From Pseudomonadales bacterium (GTDB lineage: Bacteria; Pseudomonadota; Gammaproteobacteria; Pseudomonadales; Halieaceae): 64,000 bases of DNA. The position numbers and the translations under genes are program-made. Where the stretch lies: the NCBI GenBank assembly GCA_024234855.1, contig JACKNN010000002.1:62001-126000 (forward strand), in the 5' to 3' direction. Under the pieces are notes generated by a model. The model was given only the letters and a program-made list of their open reading frames with translations, did no database searches and had not been told where the DNA came from. Positions 53,395 to 62,681 of the stretch are shown one piece after another (within the stretch, counting starts at the first letter, position 1; every line of letters starts with the position of its first letter).

Positions 53395-54666
53395 ATGAAA
53401 AAATTGACAGGACAGTTCCTGATTGAGGATATGACCGCGGCGGAAGTCGCCCGGGCCGAACGGGTCGAAAGCGTGCTGCCCGCGCTGCGCGCGGTGGCCG
53501 CCGAGGTTGACGCCCGGGGCGAATTTCACCGACCCCACGTCAGGACGCTCAGTGACGCCGGCCTGCTGGGCCTGATCGTCCCCGAGGCTTTCGGCGGCAT
53601 GGGGGGCGGGCTGCGCGACCTGTGTGCCGCTACCTTTGCCCTGGCCACTGCCTGCCCCTCGACCTCCCTGACCTTCTTTTTTCACTGCAGCTCCGCCTCC
53701 CGCGGCCTGCTTGCGCTGGAAGCGCTGGAGGCGGGCCTGTTCACCGAGCAGGAGGCGCCCGGGGTGCGGGCTTTCGCCGAGCAGGTCCTCAACACCATGG
53801 GGCGGCAGGGGCTGTGGCTTGCGAACTTCGCCAGTGAATCGGAAAAGTCCGAGAAAGCAGCCATTACCATCGGCACTACCGCTACTGCCGTCGATGGCGG
53901 CTACCTGCTCAACGGCGTCAAGTCCTTCGGCTGCGCCACCGGCGTAGCCGATCGCTACCTGGTCACCGCCAGCCTCGAGGGTTACTCGACGGCGGAGGGT
54001 CTGTGCACGTTTTTCGTCGAGCGCGATGCGCCGGGTGTGAGCGAGCGGGAGCACTGGGATGCCATCGGTATGCGCGGCACCGCGACCCACGGCATCATCC
54101 TCAAGGATGTATTCGTCGCCACTGAAAACGCGCTGGCGGTGCCCGCGGCTTTCACCCGCTGCATGCAGATGAGCCGCGGCAGCTTTGTCGGCAACCAGGT
54201 GGCGGGCATAGCCTGCTACCTGGGGGCGGCCCATGCCCTGTACCAGTACACCATAGGCCAGTTGCGCACCAAAACCTTCGCCGACAGCGATAAATCGATA
54301 GGAACAGCGCCCTACCAGCAGGAGCTGATTGGCCATATGCTGGTTGAACTGGAAACCGCCAGCGTGTGGCTGCGGCGCCAGATCGAGCTGGAAAGCAGTG
54401 AGACCCCCATCCTTCCCAAGCAGGAGGTGGTGAAGCGCTGGCGCCTGTGCAAGGGCGTGGTCGCCGAGTCGGCATTCAATCTCGCGGCCTATTGCGTCAA
54501 GGCCTGCGGCACCGGCGGCGGCACCGGCAACCACGGCGTGCCGGCCCGCGCCCTGCGCGATTTGTGCATGGGGCTGGTGCAGGCATTCCCGGCGGAGCGC
54601 GGCCGCCTGATGGCGGCCCAGATGGAAATCGAGGGCAGCGAACAGGCCCAGTTTGGCACGCGGTGA
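53395..54666 (+). CDS. Acyl-CoA dehydrogenase-fold flavoprotein
   Basis: 423 residues from ATG 53395 (AGAGGA upstream). All-helical N-domain with GLLGLIVPEAFGGMG, the mid-beta domain (about 140-240) and a C-terminal helical bundle ending near PARALRDLCMG. The mid region lacks the usual catalytic-Glu pattern, so it may be a DszC/HsaA-like flavin monooxygenase rather than a true dehydrogenase. It is in the operon before the aldehyde dehydrogenase. Confidence 0.7.
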   Translation: MKKLTGQFLIEDMTAAEVARAERVESVLPALRAVAAEVDARGEFHRPHVRTLSDAGLLGLIVPEAFGGMGGGLRDLCAATFALATACPSTSLTFFFHCSSASRGLLALEALEAGLFTEQEAPGVRAFAEQVLNTMGRQGLWLANFASESEKSEKAAITIGTTATAVDGGYLLNGVKSFGCATGVADRYLVTASLEGYSTAEGLCTFFVERDAPGVSEREHWDAIGMRGTATHGIILKDVFVATENALAVPAAFTRCMQMSRGSFVGNQVAGIACYLGAAHALYQYTIGQLRTKTFADSDKSIGTAPYQQELIGHMLVELETASVWLRRQIELESSETPILPKQEVVKRWRLCKGVVAESAFNLAAYCVKACGTGGGTGNHGVPARALRDLCMGLVQAFPAERGRLMAAQMEIEGSEQAQFGTR

Positions 54667-54695
54667 CGCCTCGGGACGGTTCGGGGGAAGTGGAG

Positions 54696-56144
54696 ATGGC
54701 AGTACAGCAGCACCAGTTGATCATCGGCGGTTGTCGCCGCGCCGCCAGTTCCGGTGCGCTGTTCGATGTGCTGGCCCCGGCGGATGGCCGGCTGCTGGCG
54801 CAGGTGGCGCGCGGTGGCGCGGACGATGTCGAGCTGGCGGTCAGTGCCGCCCGGCAGGGTTACCAGCAGTGGTCCGCACTGGCGCCGGGCCGGCGCGAGG
54901 CCGCCCTGTTGCGCGCCGCCGATATCATCGCCGCTGAAGGGGAGGCCCGCCTGCTCGATAACCTGATAGATGAAAGCGGCAGTGTCATCACCAAGGCCCG
55001 GCATGAGATCGCCTACACCGTGGACCTGCTGCGCACCGCTGCCGGCGAAGTGCGCCGCCTTTACGGCGATACGTTTCCCAACGACCGACCGCAGCGTGTA
55101 TCGATGGTGTTTCGCGAGCCGCTGGGCGTGGTGGCCATTATTTCGCCCTACAATGCCCCGCTGTCCCTGCTGGCGAAGATGGTCGCCTTCCCGCTGGCGG
55201 CGGGCAACAGCGTGGTCATCAAGCCGTCGGAGGAGACACCGCTTACCGCGCTCGCATTCGCCGAGGTGCTGTTGGCGGCCGGTATTCCCGCCGCCGCGGT
55301 CAGTGTGATCACCGGCTACGGCGCCGAGTGCGGCGAGCGCCTGGTAGCCCATGCGGACATCGACTGTGTGGCCCTCACCGGTTCCACCCGCACCGGCGTG
55401 GCGGTGGGCGGGGAGTCCATGAAGCACATGCGTCGCTGCCAGCTGGAACTGGGCGGCAAGAGCGCCATGCTGGTGCTGCGGGATGTGGATCCGGCGTCAG
55501 CGGCCGGTATTGCGGCGCAGGGCATCTTTACCCATGGCGGGCAGATTTGCATGGCCAATTCCCGCATCGTCGTCGAGCGGCCGCTGGCGGCGCCGTTTAT
55601 CGCCGCGCTCAAGGCGGCGGCGGAAGCAATTTTCCTGGGAGATTTACGCGATGAACGCAGCGGCTACGGTCCCCTGATCAACCAGCGCGCCGTGGATAAG
55701 GTTCTGGCCCACGTCCGGCAGGCCGTGGCAGCCGGGGCGGAACTGGTGACCGGCGGCGATATCGTGGCGGGTCTCACCGTCAGGCCCACGGTGCTGCTCA
55801 ACCCCGCGCGCAATAGCGGCGTCTGGCGCGAGGAGAGTTTTGGCCCGGTGGTATCGGTGGTGGTGGTCGACAGCCTCGAGGAGGCTATAGCCGTCGCCAA
55901 TGACAGCGAGTATGGCCTGTCCGCCGCGGTCCTGACCCACAATATCCAGTGGGGTTTTCGCGCCGCCCGCGGTATCCGCGCCGGCAGCGTGCATATCGGT
56001 ATGCACGCGTTCCAGAGCAACGCGATCGCACCCATCGGCGGCTTTGGCATGTCCGGCATCGGCCGCAGCGGCGGCAAGTACAGCACCGAGGAGTTCACTG
56101 AGCTCAAATGGGTGAGCGTGGCGCTGGAGGACGAGGGCAAGTGA
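54696..56144 (+). CDS. NAD(P)-dependent aldehyde dehydrogenase
   Basis: 482 residues from ATG 54696 (GTGGAG just upstream). The general base is E251 (LELGGKSAM) and the catalytic nucleophile C285 (GGQICMANSR); ALTGSTRTG and EESFGPVV are in place. It oxidises an aldehyde to the acid, perhaps a formyl group released or exposed during tetrapyrrole breakdown. The stop overlaps the next start (GTGA). Confidence 0.88.
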   Translation: MAVQQHQLIIGGCRRAASSGALFDVLAPADGRLLAQVARGGADDVELAVSAARQGYQQWSALAPGRREAALLRAADIIAAEGEARLLDNLIDESGSVITKARHEIAYTVDLLRTAAGEVRRLYGDTFPNDRPQRVSMVFREPLGVVAIISPYNAPLSLLAKMVAFPLAAGNSVVIKPSEETPLTALAFAEVLLAAGIPAAAVSVITGYGAECGERLVAHADIDCVALTGSTRTGVAVGGESMKHMRRCQLELGGKSAMLVLRDVDPASAAGIAAQGIFTHGGQICMANSRIVVERPLAAPFIAALKAAAEAIFLGDLRDERSGYGPLINQRAVDKVLAHVRQAVAAGAELVTGGDIVAGLTVRPTVLLNPARNSGVWREESFGPVVSVVVVDSLEEAIAVANDSEYGLSAAVLTHNIQWGFRAARGIRAGSVHIGMHAFQSNAIAPIGGFGMSGIGRSGGKYSTEEFTELKWVSVALEDEGK

Positions 56145-56959
56145 GTGGCCGCGCGCGGGTGTTCCGTGCCTATGCGGATGTGGCCGGCCTGCAGCTGCAC
56201 TATCGCTGGGCCGGCGGGCGCGAGCTGCCGGCCCTGCTGCTTTTGCACCAGAGCCCGAGCACGTCGGCGATGTATATCCCCCTGATGGCGCGCCTGGCCG
56301 ACCGATTTCACCTGGTCGCGCCGGATACGCCGGGTTTTGGCAACAGTGACAGCCTGCCGGGCGAGGTGGCGGCCGTGAGTATCGCCGACTATGCCGGGGC
56401 GATGCACGCGCTGGTTGAAACACTCGGCCTGGCACCGTGCTACCTGTTCGGCCACCACACCGGCGCGGCGATCGCGGTACAACTGGCGCATGATTTTCCG
56501 GGTACCGCACGGGCCATGGCCCTGTCGGGACCGCCCCTGTTGAGCGAGGAACTGCAGCAGGCCCTGCCCGCGCGGGCGGCGCCCATCCCGCTGGCGGCGG
56601 ACGGCAGTCATTTGCAGGCCATGTGGCAGCGGCTGCGGGAAAAAGACCCGGACGCCGCCCCCGAGCTGCTGCAGCGTGAGCTGCACTCGGCTTTCAGCTG
56701 CGGCGCGGCGTACCAGGCGTCCTACCGGGCGGTCTGCCGCCAGGATTTCGCCGGACAACTGCCCGGCATCGGCTGCCCGGTACTGGTTTATGCCGGCGAT
56801 GCCGATCCGCTGTATGGCGCGGTCGCGCCGACAGCGGGCCTGCTGCCGCGGGGGGTGGCTACCACCCTGCCGGGTGGCGAACGCACTTACGTCTGCGAGC
56901 GCCAGGCGGATATCATTGCCGCCAGGCTGGCGGAATTTTTTGGCAACTGCGGGATATAA
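56141..56959 (+). CDS. Alpha/beta hydrolase-fold protein with His in the nucleophile position
   Basis: 272 residues from GTG 56141. The strand-turn-helix elbow reads FGHHTGAA, so the nucleophile position of G-x-Nuc-x-G is His, not Ser. LLHQSPSTSAMY is the oxyanion region and VYAGDADPLYG the acid strand. Such GHHTG proteins are known as a group but the chemistry is unclear. The NicD/N-formylmaleamate deformylase group is a possible relative, given the amidase and isomerase that follow. Confidence 0.7.
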   Translation: MSGRARVFRAYADVAGLQLHYRWAGGRELPALLLLHQSPSTSAMYIPLMARLADRFHLVAPDTPGFGNSDSLPGEVAAVSIADYAGAMHALVETLGLAPCYLFGHHTGAAIAVQLAHDFPGTARAMALSGPPLLSEELQQALPARAAPIPLAADGSHLQAMWQRLREKDPDAAPELLQRELHSAFSCGAAYQASYRAVCRQDFAGQLPGIGCPVLVYAGDADPLYGAVAPTAGLLPRGVATTLPGGERTYVCERQADIIAARLAEFFGNCGI

Positions 56960-56963
56960 TCGA

Positions 56964-57566
56964 ATGGATCTGGAGCGCAACAGTCTCGGCCTGGGTAGCA
57001 AGCCCGCGCTTATCGTGGTGGATATGATCAGGGGTTTTACCGACCCCGCCTGCCCGCTGGGTTGTGACTGTCCCGAGGTGGTGGCCGCCAATGCGCGACT
57101 GCTCGAAGAGTTCCATGACCGCGCGCTGCCCGTTTACTTTTCCACCGTGGTGTATCACCGCGATGACCAGGCGCGGGTGTTCCGCGAGCGTATCCAGGCC
57201 CTGAATGTACTGACACCGGAGTCCGACTGGGTGCGGGTGGATGAGCGGCTGGTTGTCGGCCGGGGAGATGTGCTTATCGAGAAACAGTGGGCCAGCGCGT
57301 TTCACAAGACCGACCTGGATGCGCGCCTGCGCGCTCAGGGGGTCGACTCGGTGGTGGTGACCGGCCTGACCACCAGTGGCTGCGTGCGGGCCACGGCGGT
57401 CGATGCCCTGCAATACGATTACCGCGTGGTGCTGGCGCGTGAGGCCGTGGGTGATCGCAACAGCGACGCCCACCAGGCCAACCTGTTTGACCTGCACGCC
57501 AAGTACGCCGAGGTCCTGGGGCTGGCGGAGGTCATTGCGCTGCTGCCCGGCCCGGCCAGGGGGTAA
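56964..57566 (+). CDS. Isochorismatase-family amidohydrolase, copy 2
   Basis: 200 residues from ATG 56964. Triad D20, K107 (EKQWASAF) and C140 (TSGCVRATAVDAL). The match to N-carbamoylsarcosine amidase and maleamate amidohydrolase (NicF) is good. With the maleate-isomerase-like protein three genes later it resembles the end of the nicotinate and maleamate routes. Copy 1 lies at 38664. Confidence 0.87.
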   Translation: MDLERNSLGLGSKPALIVVDMIRGFTDPACPLGCDCPEVVAANARLLEEFHDRALPVYFSTVVYHRDDQARVFRERIQALNVLTPESDWVRVDERLVVGRGDVLIEKQWASAFHKTDLDARLRAQGVDSVVVTGLTTSGCVRATAVDALQYDYRVVLAREAVGDRNSDAHQANLFDLHAKYAEVLGLAEVIALLPGPARG

Positions 57567-57576
57567 CGCTGAGAAG

Positions 57577-58800
57577 ATGAGACCGACTACGAATGATTTG
57601 CCCGTAGTGATTGCCGGCGCCGGGCCTGTGGGCTCGCTGATAGCGCTGTACCTGGCCCGGCGCGCAATCCCCGTGCTGCTGCTGGAGAAAGAGGTGCAGT
57701 TGCCGGTGGATTTGCGCGCCTCCACCTTCCATCCCCCCAGCCTGGAGATGATTGCCGACCTGGGGCATGGGGTGATCGATCAGATGCTGGCCAGGGGACT
57801 GAAGGCGGACCGCTACCAGTACCGCGACCGCCGCAGCAATGAGGTCGCCAGTTTCGACATGAGCCTGATTGCCGACAGCACCCGCTATCCCTTCCGCCTG
57901 CAGCTGGAGCAGTACGAGTTCACCCGCATGGTGAATGCCGCGCTGGCGCAGCTGCCGGCGGCGGACGTTCGTTTCGCCCACGAGGTCACCGGCTTTGCCC
58001 AGACCGGCGATTACGTCGATGTCCAGATGGCGACCCCCGCCGGCACCGAGACTGTTCGCGCCGCCTTCCTGGTAAGCGCCGAGGGCGCCCGCAGCCAGAT
58101 CCGCAAACTGGCGGGCATCGACTACCTGGGCTTTACCTACGACGAAAAATTCCTGGTGGTGAGTACCGATTTTCCGTTCGAGACGGTGTTCGACGACCTG
58201 TCCTGGGTGAATTATGTATCCGATCCCGAGGAGTGGTGCGTGATCCTGCGGACCGAAAAAATCTGGCGGGTGCTGTTTCCGACCACGCCCGAAACCGCCG
58301 ACGATGAGGCGCGGTTGTTATCGGATGCGTTTATCCAGCAGCGCCTGCACCACTTGTGGAACAAGGAAGGCGATTACACTATCGGCCATCGCACCCTGTA
58401 CAACGTCAACCAGCGGGTGGCGGAAACATACTACAGGGGCAGGGTGATACTGGCGGGGGATGCCTGCCATATCAACAACCCGTTGGGCGGCATGGGCATG
58501 AATGGCGGCCTGCACGACGGCAACAACCTGGCGGCCAAGCTGGTTCGCATCCTGCGCGACGGAGCGGACCATACCGCGGCTTTCGAGCACTACAACCGTC
58601 AGCGCCGCGACCTCGCCGTGCGCTTCGTGCAGGAGCACACCATCGCCAACAAGAAACTGATGGAGGCCCGGGATGTAGAGACCCAGGTCGCCCGCCAGAA
58701 AATGCTGATGGACACCGCCGCGGACCCGCACAAGGCGAAAGCCTTCCTGCTGGAACGGGCCATGATCAACTGCGTCCGGGACAGCGAGGCGGTGGCATGA
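57577..58800 (+). CDS. Class A flavin-dependent monooxygenase (PHBH/UbiH fold)
   Basis: 407 residues from ATG 57577. The GAGPVG dinucleotide fold is at 14-19, and the second FAD motif with Gly-Asp at 294-295 (RVILAGDACHINNPLGGMGMNGG). It hydroxylates an aromatic or heteroaromatic ring using NAD(P)H and O2. Candidate substrates are pyrrolic or maleimide intermediates. NicC-type hydroxylation of a pyridine is the alternative. Confidence 0.87.
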   Translation: MRPTTNDLPVVIAGAGPVGSLIALYLARRAIPVLLLEKEVQLPVDLRASTFHPPSLEMIADLGHGVIDQMLARGLKADRYQYRDRRSNEVASFDMSLIADSTRYPFRLQLEQYEFTRMVNAALAQLPAADVRFAHEVTGFAQTGDYVDVQMATPAGTETVRAAFLVSAEGARSQIRKLAGIDYLGFTYDEKFLVVSTDFPFETVFDDLSWVNYVSDPEEWCVILRTEKIWRVLFPTTPETADDEARLLSDAFIQQRLHHLWNKEGDYTIGHRTLYNVNQRVAETYYRGRVILAGDACHINNPLGGMGMNGGLHDGNNLAAKLVRILRDGADHTAAFEHYNRQRRDLAVRFVQEHTIANKKLMEARDVETQVARQKMLMDTAADPHKAKAFLLERAMINCVRDSEAVA

Positions 58801-58840
58801 GGCCAGTTCCCGCGCCGGATCTTCACCCCCGGAGAATCCC

Positions 58841-59677
58841 ATGAACACGTTTGGCAATACACTGGATCTGTCCAAAACCCGCGACCGGGACCAGCATACC
58901 GATGGCCACCTGGATAATTACATCGGCCACCGGGCGAAGCTGGGGGTGATCATTCCCTCCACCAACACCGCGGTGGAGTACGACTGCCAGCGCATTATCC
59001 CGCGCGGGGTCACCTGGCACTTCAGTCGCTTCATGATCGAGCACACCGACCTCAGCGACGACGAGAACTTCATGAAGTTCCTCGATATGCTGCGCCAGAC
59101 CATCGGGGCCTCCATCACCAGCCTGATGACCTGCAAACCGGATCACGTGATGATGGGTATGTCGGCGGAAACCTTCTGGGGCGGTATCAAGGGCAATGAC
59201 GGCTTTGTGGATCGCATCCAGGAAGCGGTGGGGGAGGGCACCGGCCTGACCACCGGCGCCAACGCGGTGATCGCGGCACTGGCAGCGCTGGGCGTGCCCG
59301 GCGATGCCAACAAGAATATCGCGGTGATTACGCCCTACCAGCCGATCGGAGACAAGAACGTGCGGCTGTTTTTCGAGGACTCCGGTTACAACGTAAAACA
59401 GGTGGTGGGGCTGCGTTGCGACAACGCCCACGACGCCATTGCCCTGTTGCCCGATCACCAGGTAATGGATGTGGTGCGCCAGGTGGACGGCGACGATATC
59501 GACGCGATCATCCAGGTGGGCACCAATCTCTCCACCGCCGGCATCTTCCCGGTCATTGAAAAGTGGCTGGCCAGGCCCGTACTGCCGATCAACATCGCCA
59601 CCGTGTGGCATGCGCTGCGCAGCTGCGGTATTGACGACCGGTATGACCAGATGGGACGTTTGTTTGAGGAGCATTGA
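58841..59677 (+). CDS. Maleate isomerase/Asp-Glu racemase-family protein, copy 1
   Basis: 278 residues. It starts with VIIPSTNTAVEYD (substrate-binding loop) and keeps MGMSAETFWGG and QVGTNLSTAG, where maleate isomerase has its two catalytic Cys; both Cys are replaced (Met-Ser and Gly-Thr). The TLTTG and NIATVWHALR segments are typical. Related to the partial gene at 63275. It may act as an isomerase or lyase of a different mechanism. Confidence 0.72.
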   Translation: MNTFGNTLDLSKTRDRDQHTDGHLDNYIGHRAKLGVIIPSTNTAVEYDCQRIIPRGVTWHFSRFMIEHTDLSDDENFMKFLDMLRQTIGASITSLMTCKPDHVMMGMSAETFWGGIKGNDGFVDRIQEAVGEGTGLTTGANAVIAALAALGVPGDANKNIAVITPYQPIGDKNVRLFFEDSGYNVKQVVGLRCDNAHDAIALLPDHQVMDVVRQVDGDDIDAIIQVGTNLSTAGIFPVIEKWLARPVLPINIATVWHALRSCGIDDRYDQMGRLFEEH

Positions 59678-59758
59678 GGCGGCTGTCAATTTCCTCAATC
59701 TTCGCGGCGGCCCACGCGGTCGCCCCCGCATCCTTCCCGGCACTGGAGATCACCCGTA

Positions 59759-60955
59759 ATGCTCCTGGTCTTCCTGGTAATTGTGCTCGACCTGATCGGC
59801 TTTGGCATCATGGTGCCGATTCTCGCGTACTACGTGGTGCAACTGGGCGGCGGCCCGGAACTCGCCACGTTCTGCATGGCGCTGTACGCCATCGGCATGT
59901 TCATCTCAACCCCGGTGCTGGGTCGTCTCAGCGATTATTACGGGCGCCGCCCCATCCTGATGCTGAGTATGGTGGGCGCCATCGTCGGCTACCTGATGCT
60001 GGGGTTTGCCCAGTCACTCTGGGTGGTGGCCCTGTCCCGCCTGCTCGCCGGCTTCATGGCGGGCAATATTTCCGCGGCGCAGGCGTATATCACCGATATA
60101 ACCTCCGAGGAAAATCGCGCCAGGGGTATGGGACTGATCGGCGCGGGTTTCGGCCTGGGCTTTATCGTCGGGCCGGCCCTGGGCAGCTACCTGGCGGGCG
60201 ATGACTTCGCTACGGCCAACCTGTTTTTGCCGGCCATGGTATCGGCCGGCATGGCCGGGGCCGCGCTGCTGGCCATTATCCTGTTCCTGCCCGAGAGCCT
60301 GGACCCGGCGCACCGGGCCGCCCTGCGGCTGCAGCCACGCAGCGGGCGTATGAGCGCGTTGCGCGAGCTCTGGGGGCGTCCCCTGATTCCCCATTTCCTG
60401 GTGGGCGTGTTGATCTATAACACCGGCGCCGGTCTGGTAGAGGCGATCTACCCGCTGTGGGTTCGCGATACCGGCATTGCTGCCGGTCCCCGTGACCTGA
60501 TGCCCCTGCTGCTGGCCGGGGGCATTGTGCTGGCCGCGGTGCAGGGCGGATTAATCGGCCCGCTGACGCGCGCTTTCGGTGAACATCGCCTGTTCCAGGT
60601 CGGCGCCATCGGGTTCAGCCTGGCCATGGTGGGCACCGTGCTGGCCGGGGAATACGGCAGCTTTTACGGCGCCATGGCAGCAATGGCACTGCAATCCGGG
60701 GCGGCAGCCCTGGTGCTCACCTCCATGCAGAGCCTGGTGTCCCAGTGCGCCGGCCCCACCGAGCGCGGCATGTTGCTGGGTATCTATTCATCGGCCGGTA
60801 CTCTGGGCCGGATACTCGGGACACTGGTGACCGGTGTGATTTTTGCCCGTATCCACATCGAGAGTCCGTTTGTTGTTACCGTGGTCTCGACCTTGTGCCT
60901 CTTCGTGCTCGCCAGGAGCGTGGAAGGACACTGGCGATTGCACCGGCCCGGTTAG
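59759..60955 (+). CDS. MFS transporter (TetA-like)
   Basis: 398 residues, 12 predicted helices, with GRLSDYYGRRP (motif A) between helices 2 and 3 and RLLAGFMAG in helix 4. It ends the long operon and overlaps the opposite-strand membrane gene by four bases. Probably imports or exports a pathway compound. Confidence 0.85.
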   Translation: MLLVFLVIVLDLIGFGIMVPILAYYVVQLGGGPELATFCMALYAIGMFISTPVLGRLSDYYGRRPILMLSMVGAIVGYLMLGFAQSLWVVALSRLLAGFMAGNISAAQAYITDITSEENRARGMGLIGAGFGLGFIVGPALGSYLAGDDFATANLFLPAMVSAGMAGAALLAIILFLPESLDPAHRAALRLQPRSGRMSALRELWGRPLIPHFLVGVLIYNTGAGLVEAIYPLWVRDTGIAAGPRDLMPLLLAGGIVLAAVQGGLIGPLTRAFGEHRLFQVGAIGFSLAMVGTVLAGEYGSFYGAMAAMALQSGAAALVLTSMQSLVSQCAGPTERGMLLGIYSSAGTLGRILGTLVTGVIFARIHIESPFVVTVVSTLCLFVLARSVEGHWRLHRPG

Positions 60956-61875
60956 GCCGAGCGACCGGTTTTTTCGTTTACCGGTGTTGTGTAGATAAGC
61001 CTGATGCAGGCGATGTAGACCAGCGTCACTGCGCTCATGGCGACCGGGTGCAGATCGGCCCGCAGGTAGAATTCGTAGAGAATATCGTAGAAGGCCAGGG
61101 TTTCGGGGATAAACCAGGCGACGCCGACAGCGCCTATCCCATAGCGGATCGCCAGGCCCACTTCCCGCTGTTGGGTGCATTTGTACAGCAGGTACAGGCC
61201 CCAGGCGCAGACCAGCCCGCTCAGGGTGTAGGTTACCGGGTGGTGCAGGCCGAACAGGCGCGGGTCGATGATGGTGATCATCAACACGTACATGAACCAG
61301 GTGACGAAGAAGTATTCGAAAGCGGCCACCCGGGCGACGTTGGGGCGGTAGCCCTGGGTGGGCTTGCCGATGGCCTCAGCCAGGCCCAGCCGGCGCTTTA
61401 TCCACAGCAGCATGCGGCAGCGCACGTCCTTGTTCAACATGATGAAGAACAGGCTGACGACGCAGAAAATGCCGCTCATCTGCAGGAATATGTGTTCGCC
61501 CAGCAAGCCCGCCATGTAATTGCCGTCGGCGGGCAGGGCCGGGGGAATCCGGGCGCTGTGTGCCAGTATCGGCAGGCCTGATTCAAACCAGGACATCCAG
61601 ATCAGCACGGCACCCAGGTAGCCCAGCAGGGAACCCTTGACCTCGTCCCGGCCCATGCCGCGCAGTACCAGCCATACGCCAATGCACCCGACCAGGGCGG
61701 GTACAACCCATTTCCACGGTTCCGGCAATACATAGATGGTAATGGCTGTGTAGGTGTGCGCCAGCATCTTTTCGCAGAACATCATGGTGCCCACGAGGCA
61801 GCCCAGCAGCGGGGGTTTGCGCAGGCGGGAGACGAGGGTCGTTTCGCTGGGGCTACAGTCGCGTGCGGTCGTCAT
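60952..61875 (-). CDS. Multi-pass membrane protein of unknown family
   Basis: 307 residues with 7-8 predicted helices and several His in membrane regions (ATG at 61875). It is divergent from a secreted protein gene with operator I between. I do not recognise the family; a transporter or haem-linked redox protein are possibilities. Confidence 0.6.
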   Translation of the reverse strand: MTTARDCSPSETTLVSRLRKPPLLGCLVGTMMFCEKMLAHTYTAITIYVLPEPWKWVVPALVGCIGVWLVLRGMGRDEVKGSLLGYLGAVLIWMSWFESGLPILAHSARIPPALPADGNYMAGLLGEHIFLQMSGIFCVVSLFFIMLNKDVRCRMLLWIKRRLGLAEAIGKPTQGYRPNVARVAAFEYFFVTWFMYVLMITIIDPRLFGLHHPVTYTLSGLVCAWGLYLLYKCTQQREVGLAIRYGIGAVGVAWFIPETLAFYDILYEFYLRADLHPVAMSAVTLVYIACIRLIYTTPVNEKTGRSA

Positions 61876-61908
61876 CAGGTGCTATGCTCACCCGGGGAGT
61901 TCTGGGAT

Positions 61909-61930
61909 AATGCACTAATAATATAACAAT
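61909..61930 (+). promoter_or_regulatory. Predicted GntR-type operator, site I
   Basis: 22-bp element with left half AATGCACTA, spacer ATAA and right half TATAACAAT, in the 70-base divergent gap between the membrane-protein gene and the secreted-protein gene. The right half is identical to site D's. Confidence 0.6.
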
Positions 61931-61945
61931 AGGATTTTTCAGCCA

Positions 61946-62653
61946 ATGACCGTCTTTCAAAATAGCCAGGGAGCTCTACACTTCGCCCGGTGCTGCGCTA
62001 TCGCTGCAGGTGTTTTTTTGTGCTTCTCCCCGGCACCGGGGGCCCTGGCAGATGACGGCGAGGACTCGGTATTCTGCGCCTGGGCACAACAGGTGGCCGC
62101 GGGCACATCATTGGCGGCCAATGTCGTCACCCACACGGTGTACGAAGAATTTGTAAAATCCAAGGCCGGCACCTCGCCCCTCACCGTGCAGCAATACTGG
62201 AGCAATCACGTAGACGGCCCTGACGGCCCGGCGCGCGTCGTGTCCTGCAAAATGTCGACTGCAGCGCGTATCAACCACGCCTATCCGAGCGCGACGGAGG
62301 GCGGCGCGCCAACTGCCGCCGGGGATCAGACCTGCGACGCGGTGCACCGCCAGGTCCTCGCCGTTGTGCTTAACGGCATACCCAGAGACAAGTTGGCCGT
62401 GCCGGCGGACAGCCTGCGGGTGGACGAAGAGGAGTTGACCTATATCGGCCCCCTCTGGTTGAAACCCTGGCCCTTCCAGCCACTGTACCGGGACGATGGC
62501 GGTCTGCTGCATATCCGTTCCCGCGGCCTCAAGGTGCCATTCGCCTGGTGGATCCCCATGCCGGACCGGTTCAAGGGCGCGCATTACTGCCATCTTATTG
62601 CGCCGGATTTTCTCGAGGCAGTGCTGCGCGGAGCTGTCCCGGCCGGCGTCTGA
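61946..62653 (+). CDS. Secreted hypothetical protein
   Basis: 235 residues with a signal peptide (core CCAIAAGVFLCFS, cleavage near residue 35) and five Cys in the mature part. The last third has KVPFAWWIPMPDR and HYCHLI. No family recognised. Operator I lies just upstream, which places it in the regulon and hints at a periplasmic substrate-binding or handling role. Confidence 0.55.
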   Translation: MTVFQNSQGALHFARCCAIAAGVFLCFSPAPGALADDGEDSVFCAWAQQVAAGTSLAANVVTHTVYEEFVKSKAGTSPLTVQQYWSNHVDGPDGPARVVSCKMSTAARINHAYPSATEGGAPTAAGDQTCDAVHRQVLAVVLNGIPRDKLAVPADSLRVDEEELTYIGPLWLKPWPFQPLYRDDGGLLHIRSRGLKVPFAWWIPMPDRFKGAHYCHLIAPDFLEAVLRGAVPAGV

Positions 62654-62681
62654 GGCCTGCCGGTACGCTTTGCCTTAAAGA

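Noticed and set aside
53395..59677. Nicotinate/picolinate (nic/pic) pathway end
   Set aside because: The order hydrolase, isochorismatase amidase, flavin monooxygenase and maleate-isomerase-like protein recalls nic genes, but no 2,5-dihydroxypyridine dioxygenase or NicAB hydroxylase is present and the isomerase-like proteins lack canonical Cys. Kept only as an alternative.
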